From NCBI RefSeq assembly GCF_007678255.1, contig NZ_VEED01000021.1, positions 1-64,000 of the forward strand: a stretch of 64,000 nucleotides of DNA. The letters are read 5' to 3'. The translations under genes were made by a program, and so were the position numbers. A model generated the notes under the pieces. It saw only the letters and a list, made by a program, of their open reading frames with translations. It searched no databases and was not told the DNA's origin. This DNA is from Bacillus sp. X1(2014) (GTDB taxonomy: Bacteria > Bacillota > Bacilli > Bacillales_B > DSM-18226). Positions within the stretch are counted from its first letter, which is position 1, and each line of letters begins with the position of its first letter. This document shows, piece after piece, positions 19,851 to 29,995 of this stretch.

Positions 19851-19866
19851 ATCGAAACGCTTACAT
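19851..19866 (-). promoter_or_regulatory. cre-like site for the minus-strand GH3 gene
   Basis: Read on the minus strand, ATGTAAGCGTTTCGAT matches WTGNAANCGNWWNCAW except at one position. It is about 50 bases upstream of the GH3 start, overlapping the probable leader. Confidence 0.65.
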
Positions 19867-20158
19867 TTGCTAGTTTAACTTAAACAAACTTTCTGACAAT
19901 TAATAATCTTCTGGATTATATTGCGAATATCTTCACTATTTTGTTTTACTCAAAAAGTGTTAGAATGAGCCTCCTTTACCGTTATATCAACCTATATCTA
20001 AAGTCCTGTCGGAAAATGTCTAACAAATATGTAGAATTACCCTTGATTTTTTATTAATTTATTGAATATTCAGTCAATGACAAATTAATCTAGTAAATCA
20101 CAATTTTATGCTACCTCTTCTAACTTATCGAATGATATTTTACATGTTAACTTTTTTG

Positions 20159-20174
20159 TTGTAAGGGTTTTCAT
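20159..20174 (+). promoter_or_regulatory. cre-like site for the plus-strand GH3 gene
   Basis: TTGTAAGGGTTTTCAT matches the cre consensus except that the central C is G. It lies directly before the ribosome-binding site of the GH3 gene at 20196. Confidence 0.5.
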
Positions 20175-20195
20175 TTATAAAAGGAGTGGTTAGGT

Positions 20196-22550
20196 TTGAA
20201 AAGTTATTACAAAGTTCTAAGTTCATCCATGTTTAGTTTAATGCTATTGTCATCAGGTATTTCAGGCGTACAAGCAGCGGAACAGCCACAATCGCAAGTT
20301 AATGGCGCGTCGGTTACTACAGACAATAGTGCTGTACAAACCAGTGCTGTACAGGAGCAAACACCGATGTTAGTAGACCAAGCTTCCATTCCAGCAGTTA
20401 TTCAGGCGATGACGCTGGACGAGAAGGTCGATTTGATTGGAGGAGCTGGAGCGGCAGTAACAGGGGCTGCTGGTGGAACGTTTGCTATTCCAAGGCTTGG
20501 TATTCCAAAGCTTACTTTTGCTGATGGTCCAGCGGGGCTCCGGTTTGGATCCACAGCCAATAAGTCGACAACCGGTTTCCCCATTCCCTCGGCATTATCT
20601 GCAAGTTTTAATAAGGATCTAATGTACCAGGTTTCTAGTGCGATGGGAAAAGAAACCCTGGATTACGGCATTGATGTCATCTTAGGACCAGCATTGAATA
20701 TTCATAGAGATCCAAGAGGCGGAAGAAACTTCGAATATTATTCAGAAGATCCACTCTTAAGCGGTGAAATGGCAGCTGAGTTTACAAAAGGGGTCCAAGA
20801 CCAGGGTGTTGGCGTAAGTATGAAGCACTATGCAGCAAATAATCAGGAAACCAATAGACAATCAGTCAATGAGGTTATTTCTGAACGCGCCTTAAGAGAA
20901 ATTTATTTAGCTGGATTCGAGCGGGTAGTAAAAGAAGCGAACCCATGGACAGTGATGAGTTCCTATAATTCTATTAATGGACCTTTCTCTGCTCATAATT
21001 CTTGGCTGTTAAATGATGTTTTAAGAAGCGACTGGGGCTTTAACGGTATGGTCATGACCGACTGGGGCGGCTCTAAACAAAATGGTATAGCGATGTTAAA
21101 TGGCGGAAATGACTTGTCGATGCCAAGCTTGAATGCCGTTGGTAAAGCGGCGGTAAAAGCAGCCATCTTAGATGGTACACTTCAAGAGGAGAAACTTGAT
21201 ACGGCCATCGAGAATATTCTTAATTTAGTCGTTAAGTCACCGACATTCAAAAAATTAAGTACCGTTGATGATACGAAACAAAGTGTAAGTTCTGACCTTG
21301 CAGCAGCTAATGCAAAACTTTCACGAGAGGCAGCACCGGAAGGCATGGTTTTATTAAAGAATGGAAATAAAGCACTTCCTTTCGATAAAAAAGTGAAAAA
21401 AGTCGGTTTAGTCGGCAACTCCTATACCATGCCAAGCTGTGGTTTTGGTACACCTGCTTCTGCATGTACAACAGATAATGCCGCTTCAAAAATGTTCTTG
21501 ATGGGAACCGGAAGCGCCTATGTAACACCAACCCATTCCGTACAACTTCCAGAAGGCTTGAAAAATGGTGGATATATACCTGTTAACACAAATGCCAGCG
21601 GTGCTGAAATGAATGAAAATCTTACCGCTGAAGATGCTGCATATATGGCACAGAATTCAGATATTGGTGTGATTGTGATTGCTAGAGGATCTGGAGAAGG
21701 GGCAGATGGAAATTCAACAACCTTTGAACCGTCAGAAAAAGAATCACAACTAATCGAAAAAGTTTCTGATGCCTATCACGCCGTTAATAAAAAGGTTGTC
21801 GTGGTCTTGAATGTCGGAGCTCCATTTAACACCGTTAGCTGGAGAGATTCTGTCGACTCCATTTTATTATCTTGGCAGCCAGGTATGGAAGCAGGTAATG
21901 CCCTCACAGATGTTCTTTCCGGTAAAGCGAATCCATCAGGGAAACTTCCGGCAACCTTCCCAGTAAAATTAGAAGATTCGCCAAGTTATGCGAACTTCCC
22001 AAGCTCGGACGGTAATTCAAACTTAGTAAATTATAAGGAAGATATTTACGTTGGTTACCGCTACTATTCTACCTTTAATGTTAAACCAGCTTACGAGTTT
22101 GGTTATGGACTATCCTATACAACGTTTGATTATAGCGACTTTAAATTAAATAAAGATACGTTATCGAATAAAATTAAAGTCCAGTTTAAAGTGACAAACT
22201 CCGGTTCACTGGCTGGAAAAGAGGCACCACAACTATATGTAAGTGCACCTGACGGTAAGTTAGAAAAACCAGCGCTTGAGTTGAAAGCATTCGGAAAAAC
22301 CCGGGAGCTTAAGCCAGGTCAAAAAGAGACCTTCAACTTCTTTATCGATCCAAAGGATATTGCTTCATTTGATGAGTCTACTTCCTCTTGGATTGTTGAA
22401 CAAGGAACCTATCAATTCAAGATTGGCGCTTCTTCTTCCGATATCAGAGGGACGCTGAATTTTAAAGTGGACAAAGATATTATTGCCGAAGTAGTTAATG
22501 ACAATGGTCCTGATGTGCAATTAGAAACACTATCAAAATACAATCAGTAG
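20196..22550 (+). CDS. Secreted GH3 beta-glycosidase (paralogue)
   Basis: This second secreted GH3 enzyme has 784 residues and a signal peptide ending near Ala27. It has the same three-domain layout as the divergent gene: KHYAANNQE (210-218), nucleophile Asp289 in VMTDWGGS, second domain with ARGSGEGADG, and a C-terminal Fn3-like domain. It contains an extra segment with Cys residues and threonine/serine (about residues 410-440) that the paralogue lacks. The start is TTG with AAAGGAG nine bases upstream. It is followed after 46 bases by a secreted esterase and probably shares its transcript. Confidence 0.9.
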   Translation: MKSYYKVLSSSMFSLMLLSSGISGVQAAEQPQSQVNGASVTTDNSAVQTSAVQEQTPMLVDQASIPAVIQAMTLDEKVDLIGGAGAAVTGAAGGTFAIPRLGIPKLTFADGPAGLRFGSTANKSTTGFPIPSALSASFNKDLMYQVSSAMGKETLDYGIDVILGPALNIHRDPRGGRNFEYYSEDPLLSGEMAAEFTKGVQDQGVGVSMKHYAANNQETNRQSVNEVISERALREIYLAGFERVVKEANPWTVMSSYNSINGPFSAHNSWLLNDVLRSDWGFNGMVMTDWGGSKQNGIAMLNGGNDLSMPSLNAVGKAAVKAAILDGTLQEEKLDTAIENILNLVVKSPTFKKLSTVDDTKQSVSSDLAAANAKLSREAAPEGMVLLKNGNKALPFDKKVKKVGLVGNSYTMPSCGFGTPASACTTDNAASKMFLMGTGSAYVTPTHSVQLPEGLKNGGYIPVNTNASGAEMNENLTAEDAAYMAQNSDIGVIVIARGSGEGADGNSTTFEPSEKESQLIEKVSDAYHAVNKKVVVVLNVGAPFNTVSWRDSVDSILLSWQPGMEAGNALTDVLSGKANPSGKLPATFPVKLEDSPSYANFPSSDGNSNLVNYKEDIYVGYRYYSTFNVKPAYEFGYGLSYTTFDYSDFKLNKDTLSNKIKVQFKVTNSGSLAGKEAPQLYVSAPDGKLEKPALELKAFGKTRELKPGQKETFNFFIDPKDIASFDESTSSWIVEQGTYQFKIGASSSDIRGTLNFKVDKDIIAEVVNDNGPDVQLETLSKYNQ

Positions 22551-22596
22551 AGTTATATGAACATCCCCAAAAATAACAGTGTGGAGGTAAAGGAAG

Positions 22597-23919
22597 ATGC
22601 TTAAAAAAATGAAAAAAAGAGCAATGGTAGCCGCAATGGCTGCAGCCATGACTTTATCACTCAATACAAATGTTTTCGCTAAGGAAATCAATACTCAGCC
22701 AACATCCTATCAAACCGTGACAGAAATTGAAGATTGGGGAGCCGCAACCACCAAGGTAATTGTCAATATTGGGAAACCGATTCCAAAGGACTCTGTTACA
22801 ACAGATACCTTCAACGTACATGTGGCCAGAAGCGATAAACGGTTAAAAACATCGTTCCTAGAGGAAGGGAACCGAACCATTACGAAAGCATACGTAGCAG
22901 ATAAAGACGGCAATCCTGCGGTCCAAACAGGGAAATATGTGGTCTTAGAAATGAAAATTGGCCCTGAAGTATCCCTAGGTTCCCCTCTTAACTATGATTG
23001 GGCGACTACTGGTTTTAATGATTGGGTTGATATGAAATATACCATCACACAGCAAAAAGATATTGAAACAAGTGCAGGAACGATTTCAGGATTAGTTGTC
23101 GACCAATTCGCTGGGGAAACAAGAGAACTGGTAGATGATTTTTCAACGGGGAAAGCAACTTATGAAAATGTTAGTTTAACATACGCTGACTATACTCCGG
23201 CGAAAGACAATCATAAAAACCCATTAATTATCTGGCTGCATGGTGCTGGAGAAGGCGGATCAGACCCAACGATTGCAATCTCTGCCAATAAAGCAGCAAA
23301 CTTTGCTTCAAAGGATATTCAATCCTACTTTGACGGTGCCTACGTTCTGGCTCCTCAAACACCTACTTTTTGGATGGACGGTTATACCGGAAGAGGGGAT
23401 GGAACCTCCAAATATGAGGATGCTTTAATGTCCTTGATTAAGGATTATGTAGCTAATCACAAAGATATTGATTCCAGTCGAATATACATTGGCGGAGACT
23501 CTAACGGTGGGTATATGACCATGCTGATGGCGAGGGATTATACCAATTACTTTGCTGCTGCATTCCCAACTTGCGAAGCATTAAAGGACACGTTAATTAC
23601 AGATGCTGAAATTCAAAAAATGAAGGATCTCCCAATGTGGTTCATTGCCGCTAAAACCGATCCAGTAGTTATCACAACACAATATGTTGAACCTACGTAT
23701 CAACGCTTAGTTGACGCTGGCGCAGACAATGTCCATTTATCATTATTTGATAAGGTAGTCGATACATCCGGTTTATACACTAAAGCGGACGGAACTCCTT
23801 ATGAATACAACGGACACTGGTCTTGGATTTATGTATACAATAATGCTCCAACAGACATAATCAACGGAAAAACAACTACCATTATGGAATGGCTGGCAGC
23901 TCAGTCTTTAAATAAATAA
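22597..23919 (+). CDS. Secreted esterase/peptidase-like alpha/beta hydrolase with N-terminal Ig-like domain
   Basis: This is a 440-residue secreted hydrolase with a signal peptide ending near Ala28. An Ig-like domain (about 30-155), as in EstA-type esterases, is followed by an alpha/beta-hydrolase domain. The nucleophile elbow is GGDSNGG (Ser302), the oxyanion region is LHGAGEGG, the probable acid is Asp in AAKTDPVV, and the probable His is in YNGHWSW. It is co-directional with a secreted GH3 glycosidase, so removal of acyl groups from plant or microbial polysaccharides is plausible but not shown. The ATG is preceded by GGAGGTAAAGG. Confidence 0.82.
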   Translation: MLKKMKKRAMVAAMAAAMTLSLNTNVFAKEINTQPTSYQTVTEIEDWGAATTKVIVNIGKPIPKDSVTTDTFNVHVARSDKRLKTSFLEEGNRTITKAYVADKDGNPAVQTGKYVVLEMKIGPEVSLGSPLNYDWATTGFNDWVDMKYTITQQKDIETSAGTISGLVVDQFAGETRELVDDFSTGKATYENVSLTYADYTPAKDNHKNPLIIWLHGAGEGGSDPTIAISANKAANFASKDIQSYFDGAYVLAPQTPTFWMDGYTGRGDGTSKYEDALMSLIKDYVANHKDIDSSRIYIGGDSNGGYMTMLMARDYTNYFAAAFPTCEALKDTLITDAEIQKMKDLPMWFIAAKTDPVVITTQYVEPTYQRLVDAGADNVHLSLFDKVVDTSGLYTKADGTPYEYNGHWSWIYVYNNAPTDIINGKTTTIMEWLAAQSLNK

Positions 23920-23921
23920 AT

Positions 23922-23936
23922 GGTGTCAGGCACCAC
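23922..23936. repeat. GGTGTCAGGCACC repeat, left-half remnant
   Basis: Only the left end GGTGTCAGGCACCAC is present, directly next to the terminator at 23946. The rest of the unit seems lost or replaced by the terminator hairpin. Confidence 0.75.
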
Positions 23937-23945
23937 AAAAAGACA

Positions 23946-23994
23946 ACAGACCGATTTTTCCACCACAGGTGGACAAATCGGTCTGTTTTAATTT
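23946..23994. terminator. Strong bidirectional terminator between the esterase and galR genes
   Basis: A long hairpin has outer arms ACAGACCGATTT / AAATCGGTCTGT and inner arms CCACC / GGTGG. It is followed by TTTTAATTTTTT on the plus strand, and TCTTTTTT lies past it on the minus strand. It serves the convergent esterase and LacI-type regulator genes. Confidence 0.9.
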
Positions 23995-24003
23995 TTTCTT
24001 AGG

Positions 24004-24996
<993 letters not shown>

Positions 24997-26055
24997 TCAG
25001 TCTCCTAATGTATTAGCAAAAAAACGATACACTGTTCTAGAATGGTATACTTCCTCTGGATTTAAAATGACAGAAGGAAACTCTGGATGGTGAATTGCAT
25101 CAGGAAATCCTTGCGTTTCCAGACAAACACCCAAATAATTCTCCGCTCTGACACCTGAAATTGAGTAAGGACCTTCTAGGAAATTCCCTGTATAAAGGAC
25201 GACGCATGGCTGATCGGTCGTAACAAGGAGCGAGCGGCCGCTTTCATCATCGCTTAGGATCATCGTATTTTCTCCCTCTTGTCTAAAAACAAGCGGGTGG
25301 TCGTAACCCTTCCCGACAAGCACGTTTTGGGGATAAGATGAATTCAGCCCAGAACTCAACCTTCTGCCATGCTTGAAATCAAAGGGAGTATTTTTAGAAT
25401 CAATCAACTTACCAGTAGGAATAAGATCGTCTCTCAACTCTAAAAATCGATCACTATCTAATTTAAGAATGTGCTCCGAACAATCTCTTTTTATATTTCC
25501 GCTTAAGTTAAAATACGAGTGATTTGTTAAGTTGACTAACGTTTTTTGATCCGTTTCGCTTTTATAACTAATATCGATTTCATTTTTATTGTTTAGAATG
25601 TACGTGACAGTGGTGTCTAAATTACCTGGATAGCCTTCTTCTCCGTCTGGACTATGGTAAAAAAACTTCAACCCGACAGCATTTTCTTTCTCAATGATTT
25701 CAGTTTTCCAAATCACAGAGTTAAAACCCTTCTTGCCTCCGTGCAGATGATTAGGGTAGTTATTGTCTGCAAGCTGATATTCTTTACCGCCCAATTCAAA
25801 ACTTGCACCGCCAATTCTTCCAGCTACCCGGCCGCAAACTGCTCCGAAATACGGTGACCATTCTGTGTAATCTTCGAAGTTATCAAAACCAAGTACTACA
25901 TTTTCAAAGTTTCCACGGCGGTCAGGGACGATGATTTTAGTAATTACACACCCGAAATTCAGACAAGAGACCTCCATGCCATAATCGTTGACTAAGGTAT
26001 ATTCTGTAACAGGCTCTCCCTCGTAACTGCCAAATATTCTATCTAATATTTTCAT
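24997..26055 (-). CDS. galM: Galactose mutarotase (aldose 1-epimerase)
   Basis: This enzyme interconverts alpha- and beta-D-galactose so that galactokinase receives the alpha form. It has 352 residues with the family motifs FGAVCGRVAGRI, NHLHGGKKGF (catalytic His), NLTNHSYFNLSG and YLGVCLETQGFPDAIHHPEFPS (catalytic Glu). The start at 26055 is preceded by GGAG; an in-frame GTG at 26064 is less likely. It is part of galK-E-T-M-R. A second mutarotase lies at 31255. Confidence 0.95.
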   Translation of the reverse strand: MKILDRIFGSYEGEPVTEYTLVNDYGMEVSCLNFGCVITKIIVPDRRGNFENVVLGFDNFEDYTEWSPYFGAVCGRVAGRIGGASFELGGKEYQLADNNYPNHLHGGKKGFNSVIWKTEIIEKENAVGLKFFYHSPDGEEGYPGNLDTTVTYILNNKNEIDISYKSETDQKTLVNLTNHSYFNLSGNIKRDCSEHILKLDSDRFLELRDDLIPTGKLIDSKNTPFDFKHGRRLSSGLNSSYPQNVLVGKGYDHPLVFRQEGENTMILSDDESGRSLLVTTDQPCVVLYTGNFLEGPYSISGVRAENYLGVCLETQGFPDAIHHPEFPSVILNPEEVYHSRTVYRFFANTLGD

Positions 26056-26073
26056 CGATATCACTCCATATTT

Positions 26074-27558
26074 TTACAAAGAATTAATAAAACGCTGGAA
26101 CCCAGCTTGCCCTGCTTCGTCCCGCTTGAACACTCCTGCATCTTCCAAGACTCTTAAAAATTTCCTTCCTACTTCTTCTCTTACCAGGCTTTCCACATTC
26201 GCATCATTGGCAACATCTTGATAGCGGGATTTTAACACTTCCGCCCATTCTAAATGGTATTCGGCAATATCTGCCTCTTTACCGAGGATGTACTTCTCCA
26301 CTTCTCCAAGTTCAGCCTTTAATCGTGCAGGTAAAACTGCCAGTCCCATTACTTCAATTAGGCCGATATTTTCTTTTTTAATATGATGTACATCGGCGTG
26401 AGGGTGGAAAATGCCCAGTGGATGCTCATCACTTGTTCGATTATTACGAAGCACCAAGTCCAGTTCAAACACATCCCCATTTTTCCGTGCAATCGGCGTC
26501 ACTGTATTATGCGGCGTCTCTCCAGTTCTCGCCAAAATTTCAAGCGTCGCATCACTGTAATTTTTCCATTGCTCAAAAATATGTGAACCTGCTTCAACCA
26601 ACTCACTAATTTGAGAAGAGCGAAGACGAATGACGGACATTGGCCATTTTACAACAGAACACTCAACATTTGGATGTCCAGCCATTTGAAATGTCCAATC
26701 ATCTCCTGCTTTCGCCATCGCAAATTGATAATTTCCACCTTGATAGTGATCATGGGTTAAAATTGAACCGCCGACAATTGGCAGATCCGCATTAGAGCCA
26801 ACAAAGTAATGAGGAAATTGCTCAACAAAGCTCAATAACCGTAAGAAAGACGTGGCACTAACGACCATATCGGTATGTTTTTCTGATAGGACAATACAAT
26901 GTTCATTGTAATATACATACGGTGAATACTGGAGATACCATGGCTGATTTAATAGATTGACGCGAATCATTCGGTGATTGGAGCGTGCAGGGTGTCCGAC
27001 TCTGCCTTCGTAGCCTTCATTTTCAACACAAAGTAAGCATTTCGGATAATCCGTTTTTTGTACCGACCGCTCAAGCGCGATACTTCTAGGATCCTTTTCA
27101 GGTTTCGATAAATTAATGGTAATGTCCAGTTCACCATAATCTGTGACGGTTTTATACTCAATATTGTTCCGAATCCGCTTCATTTGAATGTAATTGCTAT
27201 TTTTACTTAACTCATAAAAATATTCTGTTGCTGCTTTTGGATTCTGTTTATATTTTTCATAAAACACATGATTGATCGTCGATGGACGTGCGATAAAGCA
27301 GTTCATTATTTTACTAGAAAATATCTCTTTTTCATCAAATAATTCTTCTATTATCCCTTGATTGCATGCATAGTCCACGATTAAATCGAGTAAATCAGGG
27401 ATTTCAAAGCGGCCGCTCTCCGCCAGATTTACTTCCTTAAACTCGGCTAGCTTGAGCAATGCCAGAATTTGATTGCGCACATAGATTTCATCTTCCCGCT
27501 CAATAAGTTGAGTGGCAATCGCTTGATTAATTAATTGTTGTATTAGTTGATAAATCAT
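26074..27558 (-). CDS. galT: UDP-glucose--hexose-1-phosphate uridylyltransferase, Firmicutes class II GalT
   Basis: This enzyme transfers UMP from UDP-glucose to galactose-1-phosphate in the Leloir pathway. At 494 residues it is the longer Gram-positive GalT type rather than the 350-residue enteric type. Recognisable motifs are GRVGHPARSNHRMI, the nucleotidyl HxH motif in THDHYQGG, and GETPHNTVTPIAR. The ATG follows GAGGGG. It lies between galE (11 bases) and galM (18 bases). Confidence 0.95.
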   Translation of the reverse strand: MIYQLIQQLINQAIATQLIEREDEIYVRNQILALLKLAEFKEVNLAESGRFEIPDLLDLIVDYACNQGIIEELFDEKEIFSSKIMNCFIARPSTINHVFYEKYKQNPKAATEYFYELSKNSNYIQMKRIRNNIEYKTVTDYGELDITINLSKPEKDPRSIALERSVQKTDYPKCLLCVENEGYEGRVGHPARSNHRMIRVNLLNQPWYLQYSPYVYYNEHCIVLSEKHTDMVVSATSFLRLLSFVEQFPHYFVGSNADLPIVGGSILTHDHYQGGNYQFAMAKAGDDWTFQMAGHPNVECSVVKWPMSVIRLRSSQISELVEAGSHIFEQWKNYSDATLEILARTGETPHNTVTPIARKNGDVFELDLVLRNNRTSDEHPLGIFHPHADVHHIKKENIGLIEVMGLAVLPARLKAELGEVEKYILGKEADIAEYHLEWAEVLKSRYQDVANDANVESLVREEVGRKFLRVLEDAGVFKRDEAGQAGFQRFINSL

Positions 27559-27569
27559 TATGATCCCCT

Positions 27570-28559
27570 CTATTTCTGATATCCATTAGGGTGATGCTGG
27601 TGCCAGTTCCAGGCATTGCTGATAATTTGATGAATCGATGTTCTCGTAGGATTCCATCCCAATACCTTTTTGGCTTTTTCCGAAGAAGCTATTAAGGTAC
27701 TCGGGTCTCCCGATCGACGTTCACCGATTTTCACAGGGATATCAATACCTGTCACTTCTTTAGCTGTCTCAACAATTTCTTTTACCGAGAATCCTTGACT
27801 TGATCCTAAATTAAAAATATTACTTTCGCCGCCATTTTGCAGATAGCGGAGTGCTAAGATGTGGGCATCAATTAAGTCCTCGACATGAATATAATCTCTG
27901 ACACAAGTGCCATCAGCTGTATCATAATCCTCCCCAAATATCGTCACTGCTGTTCTTTTCTTTAATGCCGCTTCGAGGACAACTGGAATCAGATGGGTTT
28001 CAGGATTGTGGTCCTCACCAATTTGCCCGTCGCTTCTTGCCGAAGCCACGTTAAAATAGCGAAGTGATACAAAGTTAAGATCAAATGCCTTTTCACACCA
28101 AGACATCATTTTTTCCATTGCCAGCTTGGTTTCGCCATACGTATTCGTAGGAATGGTTGCGGCCGCTTCTGTAATCGGCACCACTTTTTGCTCTCCATAA
28201 ACAGCTGCTGTTGAAGAAAATACGATGTGCTTGACGGCAAATTCTTTCATCATTTCAAGGACAATTTGTGTTCCGTATACGTTGTTATCAAAGTATTTTA
28301 ATGGTTCTACCATCGATTCACCGACAAGAGAATTGGCAGCAAAATGCATAATCGCGTCAATACTTTCTTTTTCAAAAACAGAACGCATAAACTCGCGGTT
28401 GCGGATATCACCTTGATAAAAAAATGCATTTGGATGAACTGCATCCGCGTGGCCAGTTTGCAAATTATCAATGACAACGACTGAATACCCCTGATCAATT
28501 AACTGGTATACAGCGTGTGAACCGACATAGCCCGCACCGCCTAATACAAGAATGCTCAT
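27570..28559 (-). CDS. galE: UDP-glucose 4-epimerase
   Basis: This enzyme interconverts UDP-galactose and UDP-glucose. It is a 329-residue extended short-chain dehydrogenase with NAD motif GGAGYVGSH, FAANSLVGES, and catalytic YGETK (YxxxK). The start codon directly abuts the galK stop codon (TAAATG), so translation is likely coupled. Confidence 0.96.
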   Translation of the reverse strand: MSILVLGGAGYVGSHAVYQLIDQGYSVVVIDNLQTGHADAVHPNAFFYQGDIRNREFMRSVFEKESIDAIMHFAANSLVGESMVEPLKYFDNNVYGTQIVLEMMKEFAVKHIVFSSTAAVYGEQKVVPITEAAATIPTNTYGETKLAMEKMMSWCEKAFDLNFVSLRYFNVASARSDGQIGEDHNPETHLIPVVLEAALKKRTAVTIFGEDYDTADGTCVRDYIHVEDLIDAHILALRYLQNGGESNIFNLGSSQGFSVKEIVETAKEVTGIDIPVKIGERRSGDPSTLIASSEKAKKVLGWNPTRTSIHQIISNAWNWHQHHPNGYQK

Positions 28560-29741
28560 TTAAATCGTTTCCTCCAATCGAATTTCTTTTGCCCCATCAC
28601 CAATGCTCGCTACATAAAATTCAGCCTCGTAGCCAATCTTGACAAGATAAGCTGCTCCTACATTCTCAATAAAGTTATCAACTTCTCCATTTCTAACAAT
28701 CGCAATTGCACAGCCGCCAAATCCTGCACCAGTCATTCGCGCACCAAGAACGCCTGGCTGGTTCCATGCGGCCTCTACTAAACTGTCCAGCTCAATTCCA
28801 GTAACTTCATAATCATCACGTAAGGAAATGTGTGATTGATTAATGAGTTGTCCAAATGCTTCTAGATTACCTAATTTAAGTTCTTCGAGCGCCTTAATTG
28901 TTCTCATGTTTTCGTAGACTGCGTGCTTTGCCCGTTTACGAACAGTTTCATTAGTAATTAGATACTGATTTTCATCAAACTCTGCTTCAGATAATTGACC
29001 AAGCGCATCAATTGGCAGCTTTTGCTGAAGCTGCACGAGTGCCTCTTCACACTCCCCTCTTCTCTCGTTGTATTTCGAATCGGCTAATTCCCTGCGTTTA
29101 TTTGTATTCATAATTAAAATCTTGTAATCTTCAAGGTGAATCGGTGCGTATTCATATTTCAATGTTTGACAGTCCAATAAAATACCTGCATCCTTCATTC
29201 CCATGCCAATCGCAAACTGATCCATGATTCCACTATTTACACCAATAAATTCATTCTCTACCCTCTTGCCAATCTTGATGAGATCTAGGCGCGGGATTTC
29301 TAAATTAAATAGGCCATTTACAAGCACTCCGGTTAAAAGCTCAATGGATGCTGACGAAGAAAGTCCTGCACCATTCGGAATATTCCCCTCGATTACACAA
29401 TCAAATCCGAATGGAATATCATATCCCGCCTCGAGAATATAACGGATCATACCTTTGGGATAATTAGCCCAATTATGGTTCTTCTCATAGTCTAGTTCGC
29501 TTAAGTTAAATTCGATGATTCCTTTATCAGGAAAGTTGGTGGAGTACAGGCGAATCACTTTGTCCTCCCGCATCCTTGCTACAGCATAGGTACCATAGGT
29601 AATCGCACATGGAAACACGTGCCCGCCATTGTAATCTGTATGCTCACCAATTAAATTAATCCTTCCAGGAGAGAAAAAGGCTTGCTTGGGCAATACTTGA
29701 AACATATCTAAAAATACTTTATTAAGTGTGATTACGTTCAT
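28560..29741 (-). CDS. galK: Galactokinase
   Basis: This GHMP kinase phosphorylates alpha-D-galactose at C1. It shows the galactokinase signature GRINLIGEHTDYNGG, the phosphate-binding loop GAGLSSSASIE, and the C-terminal GARMTGAGFGGCAIA motif. Its length (393 residues) is normal. The ATG is preceded by TGGAGGA. It is the first gene of the Leloir operon. Its promoter, TTGAAG-N17-TAAAAT, has a palindromic operator at the -10 region. Confidence 0.97.
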   Translation of the reverse strand: MNVITLNKVFLDMFQVLPKQAFFSPGRINLIGEHTDYNGGHVFPCAITYGTYAVARMREDKVIRLYSTNFPDKGIIEFNLSELDYEKNHNWANYPKGMIRYILEAGYDIPFGFDCVIEGNIPNGAGLSSSASIELLTGVLVNGLFNLEIPRLDLIKIGKRVENEFIGVNSGIMDQFAIGMGMKDAGILLDCQTLKYEYAPIHLEDYKILIMNTNKRRELADSKYNERRGECEEALVQLQQKLPIDALGQLSEAEFDENQYLITNETVRKRAKHAVYENMRTIKALEELKLGNLEAFGQLINQSHISLRDDYEVTGIELDSLVEAAWNQPGVLGARMTGAGFGGCAIAIVRNGEVDNFIENVGAAYLVKIGYEAEFYVASIGDGAKEIRLEETI

Positions 29742-29796
29742 TTCAAATTCCTCCAGTAGTCAGGGACTTGGTAGTTAACTTTTTATTTTCATCATA

Positions 29797-29851
29797 ATTT
29801 TACTACCCTTAGTAAAACTCTTCAAGTATTTTACTAAAAGTTTACTTAAAA
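29797..29851 (-). promoter_or_regulatory. galK promoter with palindromic operator TTTTACTA-N4-TAGTAAAA
   Basis: On the minus strand, TTGAAG (29820-29825) and TAAAAT (29797-29802) are separated by 17 bases. The perfect inverted repeat TTTTACTACCCTTAGTAAAA (29798-29817) covers the -10. Further half-sites occur next to it in TTTTACTAAAAGTTTACTT (29829-29847). These sites lie between galK and the divergent ROK repressor gene, its most likely binder. Confidence 0.7.
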
Positions 29852-29995
29852 ATCACAAATATATTATGAGTATAATATGGTATTAGGTACTTTTCACTTG
29901 GTATTTGTGTTAAAATTAATAGTAATAAATAAGAAAATAATACCTTTTTAAACAACTGCTTAAGGGTACTAATGATAAAAAAGGCGTGATGTCAT

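Larger units (their letters stand above)
19804..20195. promoter_or_regulatory. Divergent GH3-GH3 promoter region
   Basis: This is a 392-base AT-rich intergenic region between the two divergent GH3 genes. It holds a minus-strand cre-like site (19851-19866), a plus-strand cre-like site (20159-20174) and the inverted repeat ATTGAATATTCAGTCAAT (20061-20078). I see no small gene in it. The exact -35/-10 elements are not clear. Confidence 0.6.
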
